Below, one piece after another: positions 1 to 6,060 of a DNA stretch of 13,282 nucleotides. Each line of letters opens with the position of its first letter. The stretch's first letter is position 1. This DNA comes from Symbiodinium natans (taxonomy: Eukaryota; Sar; Dinophyceae; Suessiales; Symbiodiniaceae), in the NCBI GenBank assembly GCA_905221605.1, contig CAJNDS010001605.1:1-13282 (forward strand), written 5' to 3'. The notes beneath the pieces were generated by a model. It had not been told where the DNA came from and searched no databases. It saw nothing but the letters and a program-made list of their open reading frames with translations. The translations under genes were made by a program, and so were the position numbers.

Positions 1-284
1 CGCCCTAAGCCCTAAGCCCTAAGCCGCCCTAAGCCCTAGACCCTAAACCCTGGGCCCTAGTCTTGAGGGCTTCGGGTCTCAGGGTTCGGGTTCAGGAGAG
101 TTGTGTGCAGGGTTTCGGGCTAGAACCCAAAACCCTAAGCCCCTAAACCCTAAACCCTAAGCCCTAAACCCTAAGCCCCTAAACCCTAAACCCTAAACCC
201 TAAACCCCAAACCCCAAACCCTAAACCCAAAACCCTCAACCGCAAGTATCCCTAAAGCCCTGAGCCCTAAGCCCCAAGTTTCCC
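1..284 (+). repeat. Degenerate telomeric heptamer array (CCCTAAA/CCCTAAG)
   Basis: Imperfect copies of CCCTAAA and CCCTAAG, with variants such as CCCCAAA and CCCTGAG. They are broken at about 55-123 by a G-rich stretch that still resembles degenerate telomeric DNA of the opposite strand (GGGTTC, GGGTCT, GGGTTT-like words). The C-rich strand is on top, the orientation expected when the chromosome end lies to the left. The degeneracy suggests old subtelomeric rather than active terminal repeat. Confidence 0.9.
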
Positions 285-534
285 AGACTACCCCGCTCTA
301 TACTAGGTTCCCCCTTAAATGACCGTACTCAGGCTTAATGATCCCTAAATAGCCTTAATTATGGGGAGAACCTAGTGGAGCGTAGTATAGAGCTGGCTAC
401 TTGGAGGTTCATGGTACTTACGAACCAACTATAACTGTACTTACTCAGAACCATATTAGGGCACGTAAGGGGCTTTTCAGTGGGTTACAAGTACAGTCAT
501 AATTGGTCAATAAGCACCATGAACCTCCAAGTAG
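285..534. other. Non-telomeric insert with nested inverted repeats
   Basis: About 250 bases of mixed composition between telomeric blocks. A 45-nt arm at 396-440 pairs with 491-535 at about 39 of 45 positions, with the core GCTACTTGGAGGTTCATGGT perfect at one end. The loop is about 50 nt. A second imperfect inverted pair lies just upstream: GCTCTATACTA at 295-305 against TAGTATAGAGC at 383-393, with CTAGGTTC (303-310) against GAACCTAG (368-375). No coding potential was recognised. The paired arms suggest a fold-back or MITE-like insertion, but no target-site duplication is clear within the telomeric flanks. Confidence 0.6.
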
Positions 535-601
535 CCCTAAACCCTAAACCCTAAACCCTCAACCCTACACCCTAAACCCTAAACCCTAAACCCTAAACCC
601 C
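535..601 (+). repeat. Telomeric heptamers, nearly perfect
   Basis: About nine CCCTAAA-type units with a few variants (CCCTCAA, CCCTACA). Same orientation as the block at the window start. Confidence 0.92.
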
Positions 602-723
602 ACAAGTAGGGGAACCCCGGAAGCTCCTGCGAGGTGACGATCCGCCAGCTCCAGGAGCGAAGCGGCCTCGTGCCCCTTTGGCCGCGGGAGGGGCCGGGGG
701 AGGAGGCGTTTGAGGAGTTCTAG
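602..723 (+). other. GC-rich insert with open frame, possible exon region
   Basis: A very GC-rich island between telomeric blocks. Frame 610-720 is open for 37 codons up to TAG at 721-723 and has no ATG. Its composition is protein-like, with a charged acidic C-terminus (EEAFEEF). The piece VTIRQLQE (634-657) resembles the short conserved segment upstream of the helix bundle in PDK/BCKDK kinases. The remainder (GLVPLWPREGPGEEAF) is not recognised. The abrupt base-composition change argues for captured genic DNA rather than decayed telomere. Confidence 0.4.
634..656 (+). CDS. Possible upstream exon end of BCKDK/PDK-family kinase
   Basis: Codons from GTG at 634 read VTIRQLQ plus GA of a split codon. 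PDK-family kinases often carry a (V/L)(T/S)(L/I)RQ(L) segment some 15-25 residues before their AQFLxxELPxRLAHR helix, which fits the order here. A GC donor at 657 (GCGAAG), joined to G1193 of the next candidate exon, would give VTIRQLQE followed by SEERHIQHAQW in one frame. The upstream boundary is unknown; the frame stays open leftwards to about 610, and CTGCGAG|GTGACG at 633/634 is an AG|G acceptor candidate. The match is short and could be chance. Confidence 0.25.
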
Positions 724-1170
724 CCCTAAACCCTAAACCCTAAACCCTAAACCCTAAACCCTAAACCCTAAACCCTAAACCCTAAACCCTAAACCCTAAA
801 CCCTAAACCCTAAACCCTAAACCCTAAACCCTAAACCCAAAACCCTAAACCTAAAACCCTAAACCCTAAACCCTAAACCCTAAACCCTAAACCCTAAACC
901 CTAAACCCTAAACCCTAAACCCTAAACCCTAAACCCTAAACCCTAAACCCTAAACCCTAAACCCTAAACCCTAAACCCTAAACCCTAAACCCTAAACCTA
1001 ACCCTAAACCCTAAACCCTAAACCCTAAACCCTAAACCCTAAACCCTAAACCCTAAACCCTAACCCCAAACCCTAAACCCTAAACCCTAAACCCTAAACC
1101 CTAAACCCTAAACCCTAAACACTAAACCCTAAACCCTGAATCCTGAACCCTAAACCCTCAACCCTAAACA
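724..1170 (+). repeat. Long, mostly perfect (CCCTAAA)n telomeric array
   Basis: About 60 nearly uninterrupted CCCTAAA heptamers, the most homogeneous telomeric block in the window. There are a few slips (CCCAAAA, CCTAAAA near 832-857; CCTAACCC near 998; CCCTAACCCC near 1061; CACTAAA near 1120). TTTAGGG is the Arabidopsis-type telomere sequence. The array lies internally, flanked on both sides by degenerate repeat and genic fragments, so as assembled it is interstitial. Confidence 0.95.
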
Positions 1171-1359
1171 AAGCCTCATGTTTGCTTGTGAGGTCCGAGG
1201 AGCGGCACATCCAACATGCCCAGTGGATTCGGGAAGAGATGCCCGTGCGCTTGGCGCACAGGCGTGGAAGGGCTTCTTTCGGGTTTAGGGTTTTTGAGGG
1301 TTACCCAGCCTTCTTACTCGTCCACACGGCAGGGGCTACTTTTAATTCTGTTTCGTGTG
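1171..1359 (+). other. Genic insert carrying a kinase exon
   Basis: Non-telomeric insert between two telomeric arrays. It holds the candidate BCKDK/PDK exon (1193-1261). After that the same frame runs on to 1373 through a patch containing GGGTTTAGGG (about 1280) and then unrecognised sequence, consistent with intron. The frame has no ATG in a sensible place (it opens with TTG), which fits an internal exon better than a complete small gene. Confidence 0.6.
1193..1261 (+). CDS. Exon of BCKDK/PDK-family mitochondrial kinase (N-terminal helix)
   Basis: Encodes SEERHIQHAQWIREEMPVRLAHR. The segment AQWIREEMPVRLAHR matches the signature near the start of the N-terminal four-helix domain (BCDHK_Adom3 type) of mitochondrial pyruvate and branched-chain ketoacid dehydrogenase kinases, pattern (A)(Q/R)(F/Y/W)(L/I)xxE(L/M)P(V/I)R(L/I)AHR. 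These kinases phosphorylate the E1-alpha subunit of the dehydrogenase complex in the mitochondrial matrix and so inhibit it. Third codon positions are mostly G or C. Proposed acceptor: TTGTGAG|G at 1192/1193. Proposed donor: CACAG|GCGTGG, a GC donor at 1262. Just past the family match, the residues after HR (RGRASFGF) lose all similarity, which supports an exon edge there. No ATP-binding domain is visible downstream, so this is at best part of a gene. Confidence 0.6.
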
Positions 1360-1463
1360 CCCTAAACCCCTAAACCCCTAAACCCCCAAACCCCGAAACC
1401 TCGAAACCCCTCGACCCCTCAGCCGTAAACCCTAGAACCTAAACCCCGAAACCCTAAGCCACA
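1360..1463 (+). repeat. Degenerate telomeric repeats
   Basis: CCCCTAAA, CCCCGAAA, CCTCGAAA and similar drifted units in the C-rich-top orientation. They fill the start of the putative intron between the two kinase exons. Confidence 0.85.
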
Positions 1464-1559
1464 ATGACGGTTCAGGAGAGGGTTGAGCCCCTTGAGCCTC
1501 CTCCGAAGCCAAACCGGCCTTCGTGCTCGAACCTCGACGGTCTTCGTAAGAGCTGGTCT
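1464..1559 (+). other. Unrecognised insert, open frame from ATG
   Basis: About 95 bases of non-telomeric sequence between C-rich and G-rich telomeric patches. A frame from the ATG at 1464 reads MTVQERVEPLEPPPKPNRPS and continues about 12 codons before entering TTTAGGG repeat. The composition is protein-like but matches no family I recognise. The word GGTTCAGGAGAG also occurs near position 88, so this may be shared subtelomeric DNA. By position it would be intronic to the kinase model. Confidence 0.35.
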
Positions 1560-1598
1560 AGGGTTTGGGGTTTAGGGTTTAGGGTTTAGGGTTTAGGG
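1560..1598 (-). repeat. Telomeric heptamers in inverted orientation
   Basis: Five to six TTTAGGG units on the + strand, opposite to the neighbouring CCCTAAA blocks. The switch makes a head-to-head arrangement with 1360-1463 and again with 1861-1906. Confidence 0.92.
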
Positions 1599-1860
1599 TA
1601 GCAAATTCCAGAAAGTTGGAACATGGTTTAAGGATGATTAGAGCTGGGATTCCCTTTAGTATACCTTTTGGGGTATGGGAATAAGGATGTTCCATTTTTT
1701 TGGAGTTTACTGTACTTGAAGCAACTCGTCTATGGGAAGCTACGTGGCCCCTGAGTATGGTCGCTCAAAGGGTGCTGAAGTATTGTCCCTTTGGGTTTAT
1801 AGGGTTTGTAAGGGGTATATAAGGGTTCCCGCCAATCAAGGGCCCATACTACGGGCCCCG
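1599..1860. other. Non-repetitive spacer, no recognised gene
   Basis: About 260 bases of mixed composition with stops in all frames. It holds a small hairpin (ATACC/GGTAT around 1660-1675) and two GGGCCC palindromes near 1839-1858. I see no coding or RNA-gene signal. It would lie in the putative intron between the kinase exons. Confidence 0.5.
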
Positions 1861-1906
1861 AAACCCTAAACCCTAAACCCTAAACCCTAAACCCTAAACC
1901 CTAAAC
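1861..1906 (+). repeat. Telomeric heptamers
   Basis: Six perfect CCCTAAA units immediately upstream of the second kinase exon insert. They end about 28 bases before the proposed acceptor AG. Confidence 0.93.
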
Positions 1907-2034
1907 ATACCCAAGCCAAGCCTCACCCGGTCAGGCTCATGGACTTCTTCGACCTGCCTTTTGTCGTCATCTGCAACGCGCGGTTCCACGAAGTCCGCGG
2001 CTCAAGCCGTCGTAGCCCAGAGCTTCTTCCTAAG
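1907..2034 (+). other. Genic insert enclosing the second kinase exon
   Basis: Non-telomeric GC-rich insert between a CCCTAAA block and a CCCTAAG block. Besides the exon it contains about 28 bases upstream (putative intron end) and about 40 downstream. The 1999-2016 stretch has words resembling both ends of the dinoflagellate spliced leader, judged to be coincidence. Confidence 0.55.
1935..1992 (+). CDS. Exon of BCKDK/PDK-family mitochondrial kinase (next segment)
   Basis: Starting at G1935 the frame reads (R)LMDFFDLPFVVICNARFHE, followed by V if read on. The core LPFVVICN matches the BCKDK/PDK segment R(I/L)xxFxxLP(F/Y)(I/V)(I/V)xCN that directly follows the AHR motif of the preceding exon. 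Joining CAC AG (ending at 1261) to G CTC ATG (from 1935) restores AHRLMDFFDLPFVVICN with no residue gained or lost relative to the family. Proposed acceptor: CCCGGTCAG|G at 1934/1935. The frame stays open to TAA at 2038. A GT donor after GAA (GTCCGC at 1993) is possible, but the family would continue V-x-x-L-Y and similarity fades past V. Codons are strongly GC-ending. The rest of the kinase is not found in the window. Confidence 0.6.
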
Positions 2035-2131
2035 CCCTAAACCCGAAACCCTAAGCCCTAAGCCCTAAGCCCTAAGCCCTAAGCCCTAAGCCCTAAGCCC
2101 TAAACCCTAAACCCTAACCCCTAAACCCTAA
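2035..2131 (+). repeat. Telomeric variant array, CCCTAAG-rich
   Basis: About eight consecutive CCCTAAG units, then several CCCTAAA units. Homogenised CCCTAAG also appears at 1-40, and the same word is embedded in every unit of the 55-bp satellite at 7205-9510. Confidence 0.92.
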
Positions 2132-2238
2132 ACTCTTAATTTGGGAGCCCTTCTTGGTAATCCTCTTTCATTCTAAGAAAGGAAGAGACCCGATGGAGAG
2201 AACGAGTGATTTCTTCCCAGGCCAAATCAACCCGGAAA
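2132..2238 (+). other. Unrecognised insert with open frames
   Basis: About 105 bases between telomeric blocks. Two + frames are open across most of it, one with an ATG at 2192 (MERTSDFFPGQINPERVYG) running into telomeric repeat. Neither resembles the next expected kinase segment nor any family I recognise. Confidence 0.3.
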
Positions 2239-2281
2239 GGGTTTATGGTTTAGGGTTTAAGGTTTAGGGTTTAGGGTTTAT
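2239..2281 (-). repeat. Telomeric heptamers in inverted orientation, degenerate
   Basis: About six TTTAGGG-type units on the + strand with variants (TTTATGG, TTTAAGG). This is the second orientation switch in the window. Confidence 0.88.
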
Positions 2282-2506
2282 GGTCCACATGCCTTAATTG
2301 GGCATTGAGTAGTGTAGGGTATATAACGGAGGGCCTATTTTTTTGAGTCTTTTTTTTTTGGGTCGATTTTCTTGGATTTTCCTAAGAAATCCACCATTCC
2401 CTCTATATTTTTAAAGGATTTGATGCATTTTCGTGGTTGTTCGTACGAAAAACCGTAATTCCCTCCGTATTTTCATCGGAAAGCGTTATGTCTGGTAGGT
2501 TTTAGA
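2282..2506 (-). repeat. AT-rich segment related to the right-end 76-bp repeat, inverted
   Basis: T-rich sequence with no coding signal. From about 2337 onward it resembles the reverse complement of the window's right end: the GGTCGATTTTCTTGG-like and CCTAAGAAA words correspond to GGTCGGTTTTCTTGG and CTAGGAAA on the minus strand near 13210-13240. Similarity is partial (by eye about 70-75 percent over the best 50 bases). Confidence 0.5.
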
Positions 2507-2661
2507 AGGAAAGAAAGAAAGGAAGGAAGGAAGGAAGGAAGGAAGAAAGAAAGGAAGAAAACAAGGAAGGAAGGAAGGAAGAAAGGAAGGAAGGAAGAAA
2601 GGAAGGAAGCAAGGAAGGAAGAAAGGAAGGAAGAAAGGAAGGAAGCAAGGAAGGCAGAAAG
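2507..2661. repeat. GGAA/GAAA purine microsatellite
   Basis: An imperfect tetranucleotide array of GGAA and GAAA, one strand all purine apart from a few C interruptions. On the minus strand it reads as long Ser-Phe-Leu-Pro pseudo-peptides, which are repeat artefacts. Confidence 0.93.
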
Positions 2662-3030
2662 GCGTGCTTCAAAGCCCAAGAAACTAGTTGAAAAACATCG
2701 TGTGAGCATTGTGTTTGCAAGTGGGGGGGGCTGCGCCCCCCCCAAACCTCCCCGCTTTTTTTTAGGCCGTGCAGAGCGTGCTTCAAAGCCCAAGAAACTT
2801 GTTGACACCCATCATGTGAGCAGGGTGTTTGCAAGTGAGGGTGGGCTGCGCCCCCCCCCCAACCCCCCCCGCTGCTTTTAAGCCGTACCAAGCGTGCTTC
2901 AAAACCCAAGAAACTAGTTGAAAAACATCGTGTGAGCATTGTGTTTGCAAATGGGGGGGGCTGCCCCCCCGCCCCCCCGCCCCCCCCCCCCCGCCCCCCC
3001 CCCCCCCGCCCCCCCCCCCCCCCCCCCCCC
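2662..3030 (+). repeat. Three ~115-bp modules with G-run/C-run hairpins, ending in poly-C
   Basis: Tandem units start at 2662, 2776 and 2892 (periods 114 and 116). Each begins GCGTGCTTCAAAGCCCAAGAAA, then a GTTGA...ATCATGTGAGCA or CATCGTGTGAGCATTG stretch, then GTGTTTGCAA, and then a run of G facing a run of C across CTGCG, which can fold as a hairpin. Each ends CCCCGCTTTTTAGCCGT. The third unit grades into about 75 bases of nearly pure C with occasional G. The same family recurs at 12330-13010. Confidence 0.85.
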
Positions 3031-3040
3031 TCCGTGTGCA

Positions 3041-3149
3041 GCTTAAATAGGGTCTATTTGGAAGCTGGGAATCGTATTTACAAGAGGAAAACAGGCCCCA
3101 AAACGTATACTTATTCACAAGAGCCATGTTCCAAATAGACCCTATTTTA
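3041..3149. mobile_element. Small terminal-inverted-repeat (MITE-like) element
   Basis: Left end TTAAATAGGGTCTATTTGGAA (3043-3063) and right end TTCCAAATAGACCCTATTTTA (3129-3149) are inverted copies matching at about 20 of 21 positions, enclosing 65 bases without coding capacity. The outer 30 bases of the left end (3041-3070) are perfectly repeated in inverted orientation at 12194-12223. The size and symmetry resemble a non-autonomous fold-back or MITE. No target-site duplication was found. Confidence 0.5.
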
Positions 3150-3172
3150 GGTCCTGTAGGGTTGCACAGACA

Positions 3173-3233
3173 GAATTTAATTCATTAAATTCCTTAATTT
3201 CCACTTTCCCCTGGAATTTAATGAATTTAATCA
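3173..3233. repeat. AT-rich inverted repeat
   Basis: GAATTTAATTCATTAAATTCC at 3173-3193 pairs with GGAATTTAATGAATTTAATC at about 3213-3232, with a 19-nt loop. It lies just before the 9-bp array and looks like a diverged form of it. Confidence 0.6.
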
Positions 3234-3707
3234 ATTATTTCAATTAATTCATTTATTTCCAAAGCGGGGTGGAATTAATTGAATTAGTTGAATTAATTGA
3301 ATTAATTGAATTAATTGAATTAATTGAATTAATTGAACCCCTCCCTTTGGAAATAAATGAATTAATTGAATTAATTGAATTAATTGAATTAATTGAATTA
3401 ATTGAATTAATTGAATTAATTGGAATTCATTCAATTAATTCAATTAATTCCACCTCCCCTTTGGAAATAAATGAATTAATTGAATTAATTGAATTAGTTG
3501 AATTATTTCGATTAATTCAATTAATTCAATTAATTCATTTATTTCCAAATGGGGGGGATTCCCCAGCCCCCACCCCTCCCCCCCCCTTTGGAAATAAATG
3601 AATTAATTGAATTAATTGAATTAATTCAATTAATTCAATGAATTCAATTAATTCAATTAATTCATTTATTTCCAAATGGGGGGGATTCCCCAGACCCCAC
3701 CCCCCCA
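3234..3707. repeat. Mirrored 9-bp (GAATTAATT)n palindromic arrays, block 1
   Basis: Arrays of GAATTAATT switch at a centre to the reverse complement AATTAATTC. Whole palindromes are bounded by TTTGGAAATAAATGAATT on the left and AATTCATTTATTTCCAAA on the right, for example 3460-3548 and 3588-3676. Between them sit C-rich spacers (3549-3587, 3677-3707) of the type GGGGGGATTCCCCAGCCCCC. The 9-base period has no stops in several frames and yields meaningless ELI/QLI polypeptides on both strands. Confidence 0.92.
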
Positions 3708-4409
3708 GCTCGATTTGGCCAAATTTTGCCCGGAGGCTGCCCGGCAAAATTTGGCCAAATCGAGCCGCGCCTTTCTGGAGGCCCGAAATGATTTAAACTA
3801 TCGCGGCTCGATTTGGCCAAATTTTGCCGGGCAGCCTCCGGGCAAAATTTGGCCAAATCGAGCCACGCATTTCTCATCATCGCATACGAAGGGCAGCCCG
3901 ATTTGGCCAAATTTTGCCCGGAAGCTGCCCGGCAAAATTTGGCCAAATCGAGCCGCGATAGTTTAAAAATTTCGGGCCTTCAGAAAGGCGCGGCTCGATT
4001 TGGCCAAATTTTGCCCGGAGGCTGCCCGGCAAAATTTGGCCAAATCGAGCCGCGCATTTCTCATCGCGTTCGACGAGCAGCCCGATTTGGCCAAATTTTG
4101 CCCGCAGACTGCCCGGCAAAATCTGGCCAAATCGAGCCGCGCCTTTCTGGAGGACCGAAATTATTTAAACTATCGCGGCTCGGTTTGGCCAAATTTTGCC
4201 GGGAAGTCTGCGGGCAAAATTTGGCCAAATCGAGCTGCTCGTCGTACGCGCTGAGAAATGCGCGGCTCGATTTGGCCAAATTTTGCCGGGCAGCCTCCGG
4301 GCAAAATTTGGCCAAATCGAGCCGCGCATTTCTCATGACATACGAAGAGCAGCCCGATTTGGCCAAATTTTGCCCGCAGGCTGCCCGGCAAAATTTGGCC
4401 AAATCGAGC
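3708..4409. repeat. Array of eight 58-bp GC-rich palindromes, copy 1
   Basis: Eight elements at 3708, 3806, 3896, 3993, 4080, 4178, 4265 and 4352, each 58 bases. Arms are about 25 nt, based on GCTCGATTTGGCCAAATTTT then GCCCG, around an 8-10 nt asymmetric centre (GAGGCTGC, GCAGACTGC or their complements). By their centres, elements 1, 3, 4, 5 and 8 point one way and 2, 6 and 7 the other. Spacers of 29-42 nt fall into two families that also occur inverted, giving palindromes of palindromes. Open frames on both strands encode similar AKFCPEAARQNLAKS strings because the DNA is self-complementary, so they are not genes. Confidence 0.93.
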
Positions 4410-5369
4410 CGCGATAGTTTAAATAATTTCGTTCAATTAGTTCATTCATTTCCAAATGGGCGGGATTCCCCAGCCGCCACCCCCCCCCTTTGGAAATAAA
4501 TGAATTAATTGAATTAATTGAACTAATTGAATTAATTGAATTAATTCAATTAATTCAATTAATTCATTTATTTCCAAAGGGGGGGGTGGAATTAATTGAA
4601 TTAATTGAATTAATTGAATTAATTGAATTGATTCAATTAATTCAATTAATTCAATTAATTCAATTAATTCAATTAATTCAATTAATTCAATTAATTCAAT
4701 TAATTCAATTAATTCATTTATTTCCAAAGGGGGTGGGTGGGGGCTGGGGAATCCCCCCCATTTGGAAATAAATGAATTACTTGAATTAATTGAAATAATT
4801 GAATTAATTCAATTAATTCAATTAATTCCACCCCCCCTTTGGAAATAAATGAATTAATTGAATTAATTGAATTAATTGAATTAATTCAATTAATTCAATT
4901 AATTCAATTAATTCATTTATTTCCAAAGGGGGGGGTGGGGGCTGGGGAATCCCCCCCATTTGGAAATAATTGAATTAATTGAATTAATTGGAATTAATTC
5001 AATTAATTCAACTAATTCCACCTCCCCTTTGGAAATAAATGAACTAATTGAATTAATTGAATTAGTTGAATTATTTCGATTAATTCAATTAATTCAATTA
5101 ATTCATTTATTTCCAAATGGGGGGGATTCCCCAGCCCCCACCCCTCCCCCCCCTTTGGAAATAAATGAATTAATTGAATTAATTGAATTAATTGAATTAA
5201 TTCAATTAATTCAATTAATTCAATTAATTCATTTATTTCCAAAGGGGGGGTGGAATTAATTGAATTAATTTAATTAATTGAATTACTTCAATTGATTCAA
5301 TTAATTCAATTAATTCAATTAATTCATTTATTTCCAAATGGGGGGGATTCCCCAGACCCCACCCCCCCA
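4410..5369. repeat. Mirrored 9-bp palindromic arrays, block 2
   Basis: Same architecture as the first AT block: TTTGGAAATAAATG...CATTTATTTCCAAA palindromes (for example 4489-4578, 4838-4927, 5030-5117, 5154-5242) plus half-palindromes starting GGTGGAATTAATTG. Interposed are G-rich (4728-4760, 4928-4960) and C-rich (5118-5153, 5338-5369) spacers, which are inverted copies of each other. The G-rich ones contain four or more G-runs and could form quadruplexes. Confidence 0.92.
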
Positions 5370-6060
5370 GCTCGATTTGGCCAAATTTTGCCCGGAGGCT
5401 GCCCGGCAAAATTTGGCCAAATCGAGCCGCGCCTTTCTGGAGGCCCGAAATGATTTAAACTATCGCGGCTCGATTTGGCCAAATTTTGCCGGGCAGCCTC
5501 CGGGCAAAATTTGGCCAAATCGAGCCACGCATTTCTCATCATCGCATACGAAGGGCAGCCCGATTTGGCCAAATTTTGCCCGGAAGCTGCCCGGCAAAAT
5601 TTGGCCAAATCGAGCCGCGATAGTTTAAAAATTTCGGGCCGCGGCTCGATTTGGCCAAATTTTGCCCGGAGGCTGCCCGGCAAAATTTGGCCAAATCGAG
5701 CCGCGCATTTCTCATCGCGTTCGACGAGCAGCCCGATTTGGCCAAATTTTGCCCGCAGACTGCCCGGCAAAATCTGGCCAAATCGAGCCGCGCCTTTCTG
5801 GAGGCCCGAAATTGTTTAAACTATCGCGGCTCGGTTTGGCCAAATTTTGCCGGGAAGTCTGCGGGCAAAATTTGGCCAAATCGGGCTGCTCGTCGTACGC
5901 GCTGAGAAATGCGCGGCTCGGTTTGGCCAAATTTTGCCGGGCAGCCTCCGGGCAAAATTTGGCCAAATCGAGCCGCGCATTTCTCATGGCATACGAAGAG
6001 CAGCCCGATTTGGCCAAATTTTGCCCGCAGGCTGCCCGGCAAAATTTGGCCAAATCGAGC
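5370..6060. repeat. Array of eight 58-bp GC-rich palindromes, copy 2
   Basis: Element-by-element duplicate of the 3708-4409 array, with elements at 5370, 5468, 5558, 5644, 5731, 5829, 5916 and 6003. The offset is 1662 for the first three, then 1651 after an 11-base loss in the spacer near 5639. The other differences I saw by eye are few, for example the region aligned to 4154 (GGACC to GGCCC) and AGC to GGC near 5883. The low divergence implies a recent duplication or ongoing homogenisation. Confidence 0.93.

Noticed and set aside
1182-1373. A complete 63-codon small gene
   Set aside because: It would need a TTG start, and its second half runs through telomeric-like GGGTTTAGGG sequence. Only the first ~25 codons look like a protein family, which fits an exon better.
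1999-2016. GGCTCAAG followed by CGTAGCC, resembling the two ends of the dinoflagellate spliced leader
   Set aside because: Only two 7-8 base words in the wrong order with the middle missing. Too short to support a spliced-leader relic.
2473-3138. Minus-strand SFLPSFLSSFL frames and plus-strand poly-Pro frame
   Set aside because: Translation of the GGAA microsatellite and of poly-C/poly-G tracts.
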